A DNA stretch of 64,000 nucleotides from Aspergillus flavus (Eukaryota > Ascomycota > Eurotiomycetes > Eurotiales > Aspergillaceae), in NCBI RefSeq assembly GCF_009017415.1, contig NC_092403.1:1364001-1428000 (forward strand). Direction: 5' to 3'. A program made the position numbers and the translations under genes. Position 1 is the stretch's first letter; each line of letters starts with the position of its first letter. Below the pieces are notes generated by a model, which worked only from the letters and a program-made list of their open reading frames with translations, ran no database searches and was not told the DNA's origin. Positions 34,196 to 47,012 of this stretch are shown here, piece after piece.

Positions 34196-37100
34196 TGTTA
34201 AATTGTCTGCCTCTGCCGTTGCCTAGGACGGGGTTGCGGTAGAGATCAAGGTAGGGCCATTGATCAGGGATTAGAAAAAGCAACCCGACTTCGGACTTGT
34301 GTAAGGGCAGTCCCCACCTAGCTTATAACTAGGGACGATACAGAATCCGTGCAGGCGCAGTGGGTTTAGTGAACGTAGCATATGTATTGTTGAAATTGAA
34401 GATCGCGCTGCACCATGGTTTTTGCAAGGCCTTACCCAAGGTTAAATTGGTTAATAGTAGTTACATCCAATCGGAACGAAAGGGCGAAGACGATCAACGC
34501 TAGTACTGAGCCGTTGTGACTGTTGATGCTAGAATCCACTCCTTCGGAGCATCTTCTGCATTTCCGTCCCACATCCAAATTTATAAGGTAAGGGTGGATA
34601 CACATAGACTAACCCAGCAACAGCCTGCGTTGCAGTCCCATATCATATAGAACGCCTTTTATTAAAACATAGTGAGTATGAGCAGGTCAATGATATGCAG
34701 GAAAATTCCGAGCAGCTTGTCTATTTTCTCGGATCGTGGCCAGTTGCCTTACGTACATTACATGCCAACGCGGCAGGAGAACGGGATAACGGCACGAAGG
34801 ATTCGATAGCTTCGACTTCTTACATGTAAGACCAATATGATCTGCCCAATGCTCTCCGTTGGAGTTACCTGTAGATAACGTTCTCCACCTAAGGCGAACT
34901 TCAGGCAGCGGCCGAAAAATGGCGTGTCTTGGCCATGTAGATCTTCGTCTCATGTGGAATAAATCCGCTCGCTAATTATTCTTTAATCGTTGTAGTTTCT
35001 CCATCGTTTCCCCGAGGCATGAATTTAAGAGGCGAGTCCTCATGGCCTTCCTATCTGGAATACCCTTTTCTCTTTCTCTTCTTTTTGCTCTTTTGAACAC
35101 AGCTATAGAGTTCCCCTTTAGTACACTATCGTTAAAAAACGGACAGTGACAGAATATAGAATAGATCTCATAAGTAATGTTGAATGCCTCATGACCGCCT
35201 AGGACAGAAAGGCGTGAGAACATGCACTTTTCCCAAATTGTTGCGACCCAGGAGACACCCGAAATGAAGAATTTGAAGAATAAAGCAGATCAAAACTCAT
35301 TACAGGTGACATAGAGATTCCTCTGACAGGGATTTGTGGTGTGATTGCCCCTCCGTGTTGTGTAGAGTTAGACTGCCTGAAATCGATCCACACTTTGTGA
35401 GACATCACGTACAACGGATAATGATACTACCAGTGACAGAAATGGAGATCGGATCCAACTGTGCCTGCCACTAATAGGTCTGTGATTAAGCTTATTAACT
35501 TCGGAAGCTCTCCGGTATGATTCCGACTCGGTGGCAACCATGGGCTGGGCTTGAAACTAGTAAATTTATGCAGACGCTAATCTTTTCTGAATATGCATAA
35601 ATTGCAGATTGTTGATTGTGTAGCCATTGACGAGGTGTAAGAGAAAGAAAAAAAATGTTGAAGTGGATAATATAAAAGCCCCATTCTTCACAATGCTTGG
35701 CAAGTACCCACATGTGTAGCATTCTCCTTTCTAGGTAATTTTTCTCGAAAAGCGCCGACTATGCTAGTACATAGTGTGCCCTTCAAGGTGTCATCGACAC
35801 ATCTCAGAGTGTTTTCATGAAAGGAAACTGGGGCGAGTGCTGTAGTAGCTTTAGGATGTTAGAACACCGTCGACTATACTATAAGAGCTTCCGTCCCTCT
35901 TAACGAATGTTTTCAGTCTAATGGAGCTGCTGCTGGACCCCTATAGGATCAAGGTTTGAATGCGAATGAAGTTCTCGTTGTCGCTAGCGAACATGCAGAG
36001 TGGGCTGATCAGTGGATGAAGCTTTCGTTCGAAGAAACTGTTGTTAAATGTCCGAATGCTTTCCGGGGCGGGACATCTTTCCGTGGCTCTTGGCTTCTAG
36101 GCGTGACAAAGATACATACGACCGCATTTCACTTCATAGTTGCCTGGTCACGAACAAAATGTCGGTCCGAAATCATGTGCTGTGTTGTCTGAATAAAATT
36201 TGAAGGTCACTCGTACAGCGTCTTCTGTAACGGCTTGCATAACACCTACAGCGCCTTAGCCTTGCAGCTACAGAAGGTTCAGTGACGTGGGGGCCATCGC
36301 TTAGCCCTTGGAAGCGCTCTTGGAATTCTGGATAAGTATTACGCCAGGGTACTCCTTGCCCGAAACCTCGGGTTGACCACTTACTCCCGAGATGCTCCTT
36401 CACTCCTTAGACTGTCGCTGTCTAGAGGATGTCCTTCTAGATCGAAAGAAATAGCTAGTAAATTTCTTTTCTTTTTTTCAACTATATACTACATGTATGC
36501 CAAAAATAAAAAAGTACTCGCCTTGAAAGGCCAGTGTATGTAGATCTTCTACAAACCATTTAAGTCACAAATTAGTCTTCAGCGAATCTTAAACTATGTA
36601 TGTTTAACAACCTTGCAAGGCGTTACGAGATCTAACATCCATGTTAAGACTGAATTTTGAAATCCGATCCGATATATCTTATAGTGGCTGCTTGTACATA
36701 ATATAGGACTCAGAGCACTAGTCGGACTGGAGCTGCCATGTCTCAGCTGAGTGACCTGTTCAGGTGAACCCCAATCCAATCACAATCCTATAATCCGGCG
36801 CATTGCCGAGGTTTAGAGAAGCGCAACAAAAATTACGTACTAAAACAAGCAAGAACACAAGGTCGCAATATTATCTATGCCAGATCCCACTTTAACTCGG
36901 TCGAAGATAGATAAGCAGTTAACATGTTACTGTGTCTGATTAAGTTGGACAAGTCAGATGGCGTGGAGGCGTTACCCTGTGGACAATACTAAACTATAGC
37001 AGGCGATCTTCAGTACATCAATCCAAATATCAAGGCAAAGCTCCCACTAGCCCAGGCACACATTGAGTTGGGGAAGCTTGACTTTCGAAGGGTTGATCTA

Positions 37101-38387
37101 GTTTTATTCGTGGGTCTATAAGCCGGTCCTAAGATTAGCCAAATGATTGCCTTATCTTGATATCGACGAGGAGCCGATCACTCGGCTAGGAAAAGGCGCC
37201 TTACTATGTTTTTGGCGTGAAGATGATCTCCTTACTAAAAACTTTACCAGTGACTGTGTCGGTCTTTACTACTTTCAGGTTTTCCATGTCGCTTCTCACC
37301 TTCCATTTTGTGATGAAGTAACACGGACGCGGGTGACATGGTGTTCAGTTATAACTCTGCGCTGAGACCTTGTCGATCCTCAACCACATACACAGCAGAT
37401 AACTAGCCACGTGCTGAATGGGCGACTCATGACAGATATTGCGAGTCTATGCTTCATGAGAAACGAACCATACGGACCTGAAAAAAAAAAGCCGCAGTGC
37501 TGTCGTATTCGTGTACCCTCTGCTGGCCTTGGCAGCGGCCAACCAATAAAGAACCCTAAATATAGTGAGTGGGTCTTTTCTTGATAAACAAGATTACGAT
37601 TTGCCTACGGAGGACATTGTCAATATTGTCCATATTCTGTTTTAATCGCGTATTGAAGAACTCAAGTAGGCAATGATATGAGTTGATATTATGCCAACAC
37701 TCTCGGCAGGTAATTTTAACTGGGGTCGCAGGTTTATATACAGTGTGCAGGTAATCAACGTACTAGTTTAGAGTGCCCAGATATATATATCCTGGATGCT
37801 CAGCTCAAGCCACCGCAAAAGTGTTTAATGTCCTGCAATTTGATTTGAGTAAAATATATACTAAGTAAGCCACCTTTTATGCTTATCTCCATTTACTTCA
37901 TCTTTTCCGAAGAGTAGTAACCCGACTACAGAATATATTTTTAGCTTGGGTTGGTAGCCTATCAAATACAAAGAGGCAAACCACCTCGAAGTCTGTATTA
38001 AACAACAAAAGATTGTGAGCTAGTTAAGCCATATACACTGGAGGACTGACGTAAAGAACAGCCACGAACCATTTGTTCATTAAAAGAATGAGTACGAGTT
38101 ATGTTGGGGTACTGAGGCTCCAAGACCCCAACATCTGCGGTACCTTGCATGGAAGGGATGCGAGTGTCTGTTGCCATATTCCCTTTACTCAGAACGCGTA
38201 AATAGAACGCGTCCCTGCTTGGATCCTTTAAATGCTTGTGCAAATTGACCTTAAGATAAAAAGTGGATTTTCGCGCTTTGTCCTTTGGAATAATCATGAA
38301 GAATGTGCAGCAGGCGTGGACCAGCATCTAACCGTGCTAATGATTAGACAGACATGACTGAACAACTGGGCTCTAAACTCACCCTGA
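34196..38387. other. 4.2-kb gene desert
   Basis: No frame longer than about 90 codons on either strand resembles a known protein, and neighbouring frames do not join into one. It includes a poly-A run near 37480-37490. A plus-strand frame at about 35956-36192 starts in a way faintly like a hydrolase but cannot be extended. The stretch may be decayed genes or transposons beyond recognition by eye. Confidence 0.45.
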
Positions 38388-38840
38388 TTATCTGTGGAAA
38401 ACAGCCCCCAGGCTATCGATATCTCCTGCCGCCCTTCCAACAAAGCCATGGAAAACGTGATTTCCGGGATTTTCATGGCGTTCAAAGCCGCCGGTGCCAC
38501 CTGCAGCGAATGGATTATTGGCTTCAAACCTGATAGCGTCGCAGCGACCCTCAGAGCCTGGGTCAGCTCCATTAAGCGTCATCCACCGGACCCTTTCATT
38601 TGGGGCGAAAGAGTAGCTAGTGTGCAACGCATCACCCGATGGATGGCCAACCATTGGACTGGACCTGTCGCCCCAATGGACTCTTAATCCCTTCAATACC
38701 GTGAAGTCCGCACCCCATGCATGACCGTACCAGGCCTCAACCTCGGTCACTGGCTTATCACTCCAAAGCGCGTCGCCGAAGTTATCACCACCCTTTCCTC
38801 CAACAAGTTCGTTGAAGATAAAGTCGTCTTTGTTGGGCAT
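38388..38840 (-). CDS. jacalin-type single-domain lectin
   Basis: An intronless minus-strand gene of 150 residues. Seen: FNELVGGKGGDNFGDALWSD at the start (the first Greek-key strand of jacalin folds), VTEVEAWYGHAWGADFTVLKGLRVHWGD, ERVRWMTLNGADPGSEGRCDAIRFEANN, and the C-terminal AAGGTGGFERH...GNHVFHGFVGRAAGDIDSLGAVF, which is the carbohydrate-binding end of jacalin domains (GxxGxxIDxLG). No signal peptide is visible, so it is probably cytosolic. Fungal jacalin-type lectins bind mannose- or galactose-type glycans and have been linked to defence or cell-surface recognition; its ligand is unknown. It is an isolated gene inside the desert, with TATAAATA 125 bp upstream on its own strand. Confidence 0.8.
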   Translation of the reverse strand: MPNKDDFIFNELVGGKGGDNFGDALWSDKPVTEVEAWYGHAWGADFTVLKGLRVHWGDRSSPMVGHPSGDALHTSYSFAPNERVRWMTLNGADPGSEGRCDAIRFEANNPFAAGGTGGFERHENPGNHVFHGFVGRAAGDIDSLGAVFHR

Positions 38841-40919
38841 TGCGGCTTCTGGAGGTAGCTCTCTATAGGATAAAATGAATATAAGATCACCAATGTTTGG
38901 TAGAACAGATATGTCTGGTGCTGGTGAGGGGAGAAGTTCGAATTATTACCGGTATTTGACTGGGTATTTATACCTTCTGAGTCTGTACTAGAATAGACTT
39001 TCTCAGTACTGTCACTGTTTTCCTAGGTCTGACTACTTGAACGTTGCATTACACGTCAATATCCATCATTCAATGTGTCCCCTCATCCTCTTTTGACTTT
39101 ATTTGACGTACATCGTCTATACGTCGCTATGTCCACTTCGGTTGTGTTATACTTCATATGACTCCTCAACTAAGATGCAAACGGTTGAAATTTCAAAACA
39201 AAAATTCTGTAGACCTATTATTCTACAGAGTGGAGGCACAGGAAAGGTCTAGACCCTGGTATTAACTACAATTAACTAGTTGATAATGTTAATGAATCAT
39301 GCATGAGGCATCTAGTGCATTATTCTAATTGTATACAAGCAAAAAGGGCATCCTAGCTGTTGCCTGTTGCGGAAATATAAAGATTACTATCTGGAGCTAA
39401 TATTATAGTGAACTAGATATAGTGGTTCGCAGAAGAACATACTTGGTTAGGTTGTCCTGGAATAGAAATTTTAAGACTGTTTGCAAATGTCTGATAGTCT
39501 AACCTATACTCGATACCCAGTAGCAACAGACTGTTGGGATAGTTACCGTGGACAACGGCTTCGATTGATTGTCTGCGACGAACTCAATTGCTGGTCTGTA
39601 GGATTAGGATCCGCATCATTGTATCCGTATCACATATTGAAGCCTTCCCAAACAATATGTTAGCAGTACGCATTGAATTTCAGATACATATCTATTTCTC
39701 ACTGATCCTCTAGTGCTTCTGTGCAATTGTATTTCCGCTAGAAAGTGCATCTAAGCTTAAACCCGATTTGCCTTTCCCATAGACCTATTGTTTCGTACAC
39801 TGTATGTTCCCACACCATATGGAGTACAAAGCTACTTAGTGTGGATCCCTGGCCCTAACATGACACCGATACTATTATGCAATTGCAACGCATTAGTCCT
39901 TTGGAAATTCAATTTTGAGATCCCGAACCGGGTGTATGACTTTTGCACCAAGAAGCCTATTTGCTGGGCTTAGCTGGAACCACCAAAGAAGATCCAGAAC
40001 CTTGGAACCTGCTTCCCGTCAACAATATGACGCACGGGTTAGGGTCGATAACGTCTTAGACTTACCTTCAAGTCTGTTATTCGAAGTCTAAAGTGATGGT
40101 TGCATTCGTGTAACACCAAATGGTATATGATAGGACAGTCATAGCTCGAATGGGTCATAACACTTGTTTTGCATCAATACGTACTTTAGGTAGGCGCCGG
40201 TAGTGACAATGAACGGGCTGTACTGACTGCGAGAAAAAATGTCAAAAGTTCAGCTTTTCTCATAACCCACAAGAATTCGAGCATCAAAGGTTTCGAAAGT
40301 TACTAGTGTAAGATAGTGCTGTAGCAAGTCAAAATGTTAACACTGCTTACGAACTTTGACGACTTGGCCTGATGTAGCTAGGAACTGTCTGAGACCTTGA
40401 ACGATTGCTTGTTACCAGTATGGATAGTCATAATTTTCTCTTAGACATCTATTTTTCTAGCAGCATTGGTACGAGTCCTCAACACATGCATGGATAGTCA
40501 GAAGTAAGACAAGGGCGCATTCACATGACTTGTACTGTGCCCTATCCCCATCGCCGCCTGCCGACGCGACCTGCACTCTCCCGACGCATCGTTTCGCTTA
40601 GCCCTGGTGCTCCTAGATCTGGCCAATGAACCTATTTGATTGGCTCATATGAGAGGCCGTTTTAAATTCGCGCGGGGGCATCCAATGAAATTATCGTGGT
40701 AGTGGTAGTGGAATGCAGGCGCGATGTTCTGTAAGCAAGGGGTGGTTGAGTATTGTAGGTGGAATGGCGCCCCTGCAAAGAGTCGCACCATGCCTTGATA
40801 CCGCGTCTGTTAGATAATAGAAGTCCCGTGAACGACGTCGGAAATGTGAATTTGTCCCTTCCTACTCGGTTTCTTTCTTCCTCAACAATTATCCGGATGA
40901 TTTCCACGGTCGAGAAGGA
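38841..40919. other. 2.1-kb intergenic stretch upstream of lectin and ABC transporter genes
   Basis: This is a divergent promoter region; stops are dense in all frames. No gene, tRNA or repeat is recognised. Confidence 0.45.
38965..38972 (-). promoter_or_regulatory. TATA box of the lectin gene
   Basis: TATAAATA on the minus strand, 125 bp before the lectin start codon. Confidence 0.5.
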
Positions 40920-43900
40920 ATGACAGGCAATCCGGAGATTTGGTCAGCTACAACTGGTGTTCTCGGGTTATTATTGATAGCCCTGAATACCGCACCAGCA
41001 ACACTCAATGTTGTTCACCGGCTGTCAAAACGATCCCAGCCGATACGCCTGGAAACGCTGCTAATCGCCAAACCGGGGTATCAAGATGAGGATGGAGAAG
41101 CTACGGAGTCATCATTGCTTAGCTTCGCTGATTCCTGGCAGAGAGTGACGATTGCGATATTATCTGTGGTCGGATTAGAACTGTCGCTCGCGCTGGCAAT
41201 TCTTTGTCTCGAGACTGGTCAGAGCTACTTTATTATTCCTTTCTGGTTACTCTTGGGTTGCTGGGTAAGTGTGACTGCTACGTTGATGCGCGCATGATCA
41301 TGGTAATAATGAACAAAGGCTTTGCTGTGCTTGCAATCTGTTGCCTTTTTCACAGAGTCCTCGACAGTAGAGCGGTATCGGCTTAGCATCTATTCGTTCT
41401 GGACTAGCGCACTCACGGTCGCGGTGCCCTGCATCGAACTCTGCCTGTTTTGGTCAGCCGGTTACGACGCCAACCCAGGACATGCGCAGACAGGGCTTCT
41501 TGCCAGCCAAATTGTGGCAGCCTTCCTACGCGGCCTTTGCTCGATCCTAATCCCCCGACGGCCGAATGTGTACCACGATGGACAAATCGTTGATCAGGAG
41601 CTCACGTATAGTGTATACAGTCGATTCACCTTCAGCTGGGTCAATGACCTGATGAAGTATGCCGCAGAGAACAATAGCCTCGAAATTGATAGTCTACCGA
41701 AGCTGCCGTTCGCCGTTCGTGCTGAGAATTTATACACTCGTCTTGAGCAGACTCGCCAGTCCCGCAAGCTGTGGAAGGCACTGGTGCTCGGAAATATGCG
41801 ACCGCTGATTTGGCAGGCTGTGCTAAGCTTGATTACTTGTGTGTTGAGCTTCGGACCACAGATAGCAATGTATGGAATCTTGAAGGCACTAGAAGAGCGC
41901 TCAGTGGGGCTCGGAAATAACCTCCATGCGTGGTTATGGGTGGGAGCTTTGGGGGTAGTTATTGTTGTGTCCTACAGCATTGAGTCGTGGTTGTGGTGGA
42001 TTATATCCTCGCAGCTTTGGGTTCCGATCTACGAGGGGCTTTCGTCTATCATATTCGCCAAGTCGATACGCTGCAAGGATGTCAAGAGCATGAAACCGAC
42101 AAAGGACAACAGTACACCTGAGGATGAAGGGGCACAAGAGGAAAAGGGCCGTCAGAGTATCATGAACCTAGCAGCAGTAGATTCGAAGCGAGTTGCCGAT
42201 TTTGCAACGTTCAACTATCTCATTCCCTCGTGTATTATGCGGCTTCTACTAGCTGCTGGGTTCTTGGCTCATTTACTTGGATGGAAAAGCCTCCTGGCTG
42301 GATTATCTGTCTCACTGGTGATAACTCCTTTAAATACGTTTGTGACGAAGCGGTACTCTGCTGCGCAGCAGGAGTTCATGAAGGCTAACGACAAGCGCAC
42401 TTCCACCGTGACTGAGGTACTTCAAGGCATCCGACAGATCAAGTTCGCTGCTCTTGAGCAACAGTGGCAGGATCGTATCAATGAAAAGCGTCGTGTTGAA
42501 CTCGATCTTCTGTGGAAGACTTCTCTTTATACTACTGCGTTGGTGACGGTGTGGATACTGGGACCATTGATGCTTTCCGCAGTTTCTTTGACTGTATACG
42601 CTTTGACCTACGGTGACCTTCCTGCCTCGGTCGCATTTACTGCTCTCTCAGTTTTTGGAAACCTTGAATCCGCAATGGCTGGCCTGCCGGACCTTATATC
42701 TAAAGGTATGGAAGCCAAAGTCAGCTCTGATCGCATCGACGAGTATCTCTCGTCCGCTGAAAAAGTGCCTCATACGAGCGACGTCGATGAGATCTCTTTC
42801 GAAAGTGCTACAATTGCATGGCCTAGTCAAGAGGAAGGGACTCCCAAGCTTCCGGAGATGGATGACAGTTTTGTGCTTCGCAACTTGAATCTGAAATTCC
42901 CACCGAAAGGACTGAGTATAGTTGCAGGAAGGACTGGGTCTGGAAAGAGTTTACTTCTTGCCGCCATCTTGGGTGAATGCGACATTATACAAGGTTCAAT
43001 AGCAGTTCCGCACGCACCTTCTCTAGAAGAACGACAAGACGATCGAGCGACCCGTGACAACTGGATTATCGATACGGCCCTAGCTTACGTAGCGCAGAAC
43101 CCATGGATGGAGAATGCGACTATTCGGGAAAATATCCTTTTCGGTCTACCATACAACTGGCGGAGGTATCGGAAGGTCTTGAAGGCATCAGGGCTGGAAA
43201 AGGACCTCACAATCCTACCCGACGCAGACATGACTGACATTGGTGCTAATGGTATAAATCTCAGTGGTGGACAGCGTTGGCGTGTTTCCTTTGCCCGGGC
43301 TTTGTATTCCCGCGCAGGCATTCTCGTGATGGATGATATCTTCAGTGCACTGGATGCCGAAACTGGGCGTCATGTGTATGAGCATGGGCTTACAGGAGAG
43401 CTGGCACAGAATCGCACCAGAATTCTTGTTACCCATCATGTCGGATTATGTCTTCCTCGGACCGACTATTGTGTTCTTCTCGAGAATGGCTATATGACGC
43501 ACGCTGGCACAGTGGAACAAGTGCGCGCTGCACATGGCTTAACTGAGTTTCTTCATGGCTTGAATGCTGAGATGAGGGATTTAAAGGACAGGGAAATTGC
43601 TCGAGACGCGTCTTTTAGGAAGCGCTCGTCTGTTGGTCCTCCACCTCCAACTGAGAGCCACACCCCAAAGCAATTCACGCAGGATGAAGATCGCGCAACA
43701 GGGTCAATACCCCTGAAGGTATATACCGCATATATGACGAAGGGGAATAGCTGGCTAGCATGGACATTCACAATCCTGATGTATGCTGGCTTTATGGCTC
43801 TCTTAGTCGGTCGGGTAAGTTAAGATCTCTAATCATGATTTGGACATTCGTTCTAACTTCCACATAGTCCTGGTGGGTGAGTCTCTGGACAAGTCCTAAG

Positions 43901-45679
43901 CCTGTATCCTCCACGGAGGAGTCAACGACAATATGGGAAGATACGATAGATCGGTTCAAGGCCGTTCAAGTCGACAATGATCTCATGTTTTATCTCGGCG
44001 TCTACCTAGCCTTGTCGGCTGCGGCCTGTGTCATCGGCGCTCTGCGACAGTTTGCAATCACTTACGCATCGCTTCAATCGTCACGTCAACTCTTTCAAGA
44101 CTTACTCGCAGTCGTCCTCCGGGCACCCATGCGCTGGCTCGACACGGTGCCTCTTGGTCGGATATTGAACAGGTTCACGTCCGACATCTATACGGTGGAC
44201 TGGCGACTTGCCTTTGATCTCGGACATTTTGTGTACAAAGCACTGGAGCTTGCCAGCATCATGGTGGCCGGTCTTCTGGTATCGCCACTACTTCTTGTAT
44301 TCGCCTTTTTGTTGTTGCTTTTCTGCCTTTACCTATCGAACTCATATCTCGCCGGGGCGAGAGAATTGAAACGCTTGGAAAGCAATTCGAAGAGTCCCGT
44401 CATGGAGCTGTTCGACTCCAGTCTTGCAGGCCTCACAACAATTCGTGCGTTCAACAAGGCAGACGTGTACATTCGGAAGATGTACTCAAAACTCGACCGC
44501 CACGCCCAAACTGTGTGGAACTCATGGCTCTTTAATAGGTGGCTCTCCTTCCGGATGAGCATTGTCGGCGCTGTTTTCTCAACAGGAGCCGCTGCACTGG
44601 TCGTGTATGTTCCCACTATACCTGCAGCACTGGCAGGTTTTGCAATCAGCTTCGCCCTGCAATATAATTACGCCGTGTCTATGGGCCTCCGCTTCTACGC
44701 TGAAATGGAGATGGACATGAACGCTACCGAGCGTGTACTGGAATACTCCACTATCGAAACAGAAGACCAAGGAGGCTACGAGCCACCAGCTGCATGGCCA
44801 TTGCGTGGACGCGTGGAGGTCGAGGACTTGGTAGTCAGCTATGCGCCTGACCTCCCACCTGTCTTGAATGGACTTAGTTTCAATATGCAGCCCAACCAGC
44901 GAGTCGGTGTCGTGGGCCGCACTGGAGCCGGGAAGTCCTCGCTAACTCTGGCACTGTTCCGATTCCTAGAGGCTAGAGAAGGTCGTATCATCATTGATGG
45001 TCTGGATGTATCCAGGATGACTCTCCAGGCACTCCGCAGCCGCTTGGCCATCATCCCTCAGGATCCAGTTTTATTCTCCGGAACAGTGAGATCCAACCTG
45101 GATCCCTTCCATGAGTATACGGATACGGAGCTGTACAATGCGCTGGAACGCGTGCACCTCCTTTCGTTCGAAGACGCTATTACACTCGCCTCCCAGTCCT
45201 ATCATGGCTCGTCAAGTGGTAGCGACACCGTAGCATCAATACCTATGTCACCCACTGGTGGACCTTCAAAACCTTCTAGTTTCTTCACATCCTTAGCCTC
45301 CCCCATATCCGAGGGTGGACTCAATCTCTCTCAAGGCCAGCGCCAGCTCCTTTGTCTCGCTCGTGCTATCGTCGCACAACCCAAGATTATGATCCTAGAC
45401 GAAGCTACATCCGCCGTCGACATGGAGACTGATGCGCTTATCCAACGCTCGATACGGTCGGAGTTCGGACGTAATGAGTCTTCCCTACTCGTCATCGCTC
45501 ATCGACTTAGCACAATCGCAGACTTTGATCGAATCCTTGTGATGGACGCAGGCAAAGCAGTAGAGTTTGGGCCACCACGAGAGCTACTTGGAATCGAGGG
45601 TGGTGTGTTCAGGAATCTTGTCGAGAACAGCGGCGAGAGGGCAGTCCTGGAACAGATGATTCTCGGGAAAAGAAATTGA
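40920..45679 (+). CDS. ABCC-type (MRP-like) full ABC transporter
   Basis: Exons 40920-41264, 41319-43814 and 43868-45679 give 1550 residues. Seen: an N-terminal extra membrane domain (TMD0, about 1-240), TMD1, NBD1 with Walker A GRTGSGKS (about 653), signature [15 protein letters not shown] and Walker [13 protein letters not shown] (about 785), a linker, TMD2, and NBD2 with Walker [10 protein letters not shown] (about 1297), signature [14 protein letters not shown] and Walker [13 protein letters not shown] (about 1454) followed by the H-loop IAHRLST. In NBD1 the catalytic Glu after Walker B is Asp, the usual asymmetry of ABCC proteins, so NBD2 is the hydrolysing site. It is a plasma-membrane or vacuolar exporter of conjugates, drugs or metabolites. 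It is the largest gene of the window and has no obvious cluster partner. Confidence 0.93.
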
Positions 45680-45842
45680 ACAATACCAATCTACTAATGA
45701 CTTAAGCATATGGCGAGGCCTCTTGGTTTACAATTTCATGACAAATTGTATAGCCTGTTTTATTTATATAAGATACTCATAATATCCAACACCAAATAAA
45801 CCATCAAACCAGAACATGACTTCCTGCCAACCTGTAATTGAT

Positions 45843-47012
45843 CTACCACCCTCTAGGCCAACCATCACTCCCAACCACAAGCCGATACCTCTTCTGCTCC
45901 TCCACAACGCTGTTCCGCTGCACCACTCCCTCAAACTCAGGGACCCAGGCTCTTGGTACCGCGATCTCTAGCCTTCTCCAACTCCGACTAGACGCCAATC
46001 CCTCCCATGGCGCAATCCAATCCCATTCGTCGTGACTGATCCACTGCACTGGGCTGTCAGCATGCTGCGACAATCCCGCGATTGAAAACCGAAGATCCTT
46101 CACATTCTTAAGCTCACAGAGCAGGATCCTGAAGACTTCCTCATAAAAAGACTTGAATCGGATGTCGATATGAGGTGGCCACTTCATGATCCGGTAGATG
46201 TCGATTTCAACAGAGAGTGATGTGATGAGTGCCAGATGGTCCTGTGGCATGACGCGCGACAGGCGGAAGAGCTGATCAATGCCATGCGTGAAAACAAATG
46301 TCGTAGAAGTGTAAAGTACAGGGAGAGTTTCTTGGTATCTGTATGCTAGTGAGTAAATATCCAGAATTAGAGCTGGTAGGATTTGAGATTAAGATACTCA
46401 CACTCTACGACAAGATCTTAGCCAATTCACCGCGTTCAGTTTATACTCGAACCCCTCCTTTACCCAGGAGCGTGAAGCGAGTTTCAACATCGCTTCTTCA
46501 GCGCCGGCGTATTCAGGACATTGAAACGTTTTGTCGAGGCAGTTTTCTGCATCATCACATACTCGATGCCACCATGTCCACTGACCTCGTTGGGGGTGGA
46601 AGTCGAAGTCGAGATGAACTCGGCGGTCCCCAAAAGCGAAGAGATATATCGAATTGCGAATTTCTGGTGGAAGACGGGAGAAGAATGGACTTTGACTCTG
46701 CGGGTGAGTCTCTATGGGTGCTCTACTATGGGGTCTGTTGTCACTTAATATTGACAACAAGGAGTGATAGTCTGGTGGGAGGCTTGGGAGGTGATTGGGA
46801 TCACTAGGGGACCCGTTAACACGGCAAGTATCTTTGTCGATACCGACTGATTCGAAGATAGCTCGAGACCAGTTAGGAATATTGTTAATCGACGCTGATG
46901 CTGGAGCTGGAGCTGGAGCTGGGTTTGGTATTGTTAATGGCGAAGACCTTGGCGACTCGGTAACCCGGTTGTCACGGTGGAAAACTCTATGAAAAAACTG
47001 GGATGCCGCCAT
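45843..47012 (-). CDS. fungal protein of unknown function with an LPPEIR N-terminal motif (DUF7730-like)
   Basis: Exons 46402-47012 and 45843-46338 (minus strand) give 368 residues. Seen: a low-complexity, Pro/Ala/Ser-rich N-terminus that includes a hexanucleotide-encoded Pro-Ala run, then FFSRLPPEIRNSIYLFAFGDRRVHLDFD, a short F-box-like helix common to a large fungal family, a Trp/Cys-rich middle, VYQETLPVLYTSTTFVFTHGIDQLFRL directly after the intron, and a C-terminal part with alternating strands ending in EQKRYRLVVGSDGWP. Such proteins (sometimes annotated DUF7730) have no known biochemical role. The splice joins CRRV to YQETLP, as in homologs I recall. Convergent with the ABC transporter gene. 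Confidence 0.78.
46901..46923. repeat. CTGGAG hexanucleotide microsatellite inside a coding exon
   Basis: Nearly four copies of CTGGAG; on the minus strand they encode the Pro-Ala run of the LPPEIR-motif protein. It can change length without shifting the frame. Confidence 0.8.

Noticed and set aside
35956..36192. possible hydrolase remnant in the gene desert
   Set aside because: Only a short weak resemblance; no catalytic motif and no extension in neighbouring frames.
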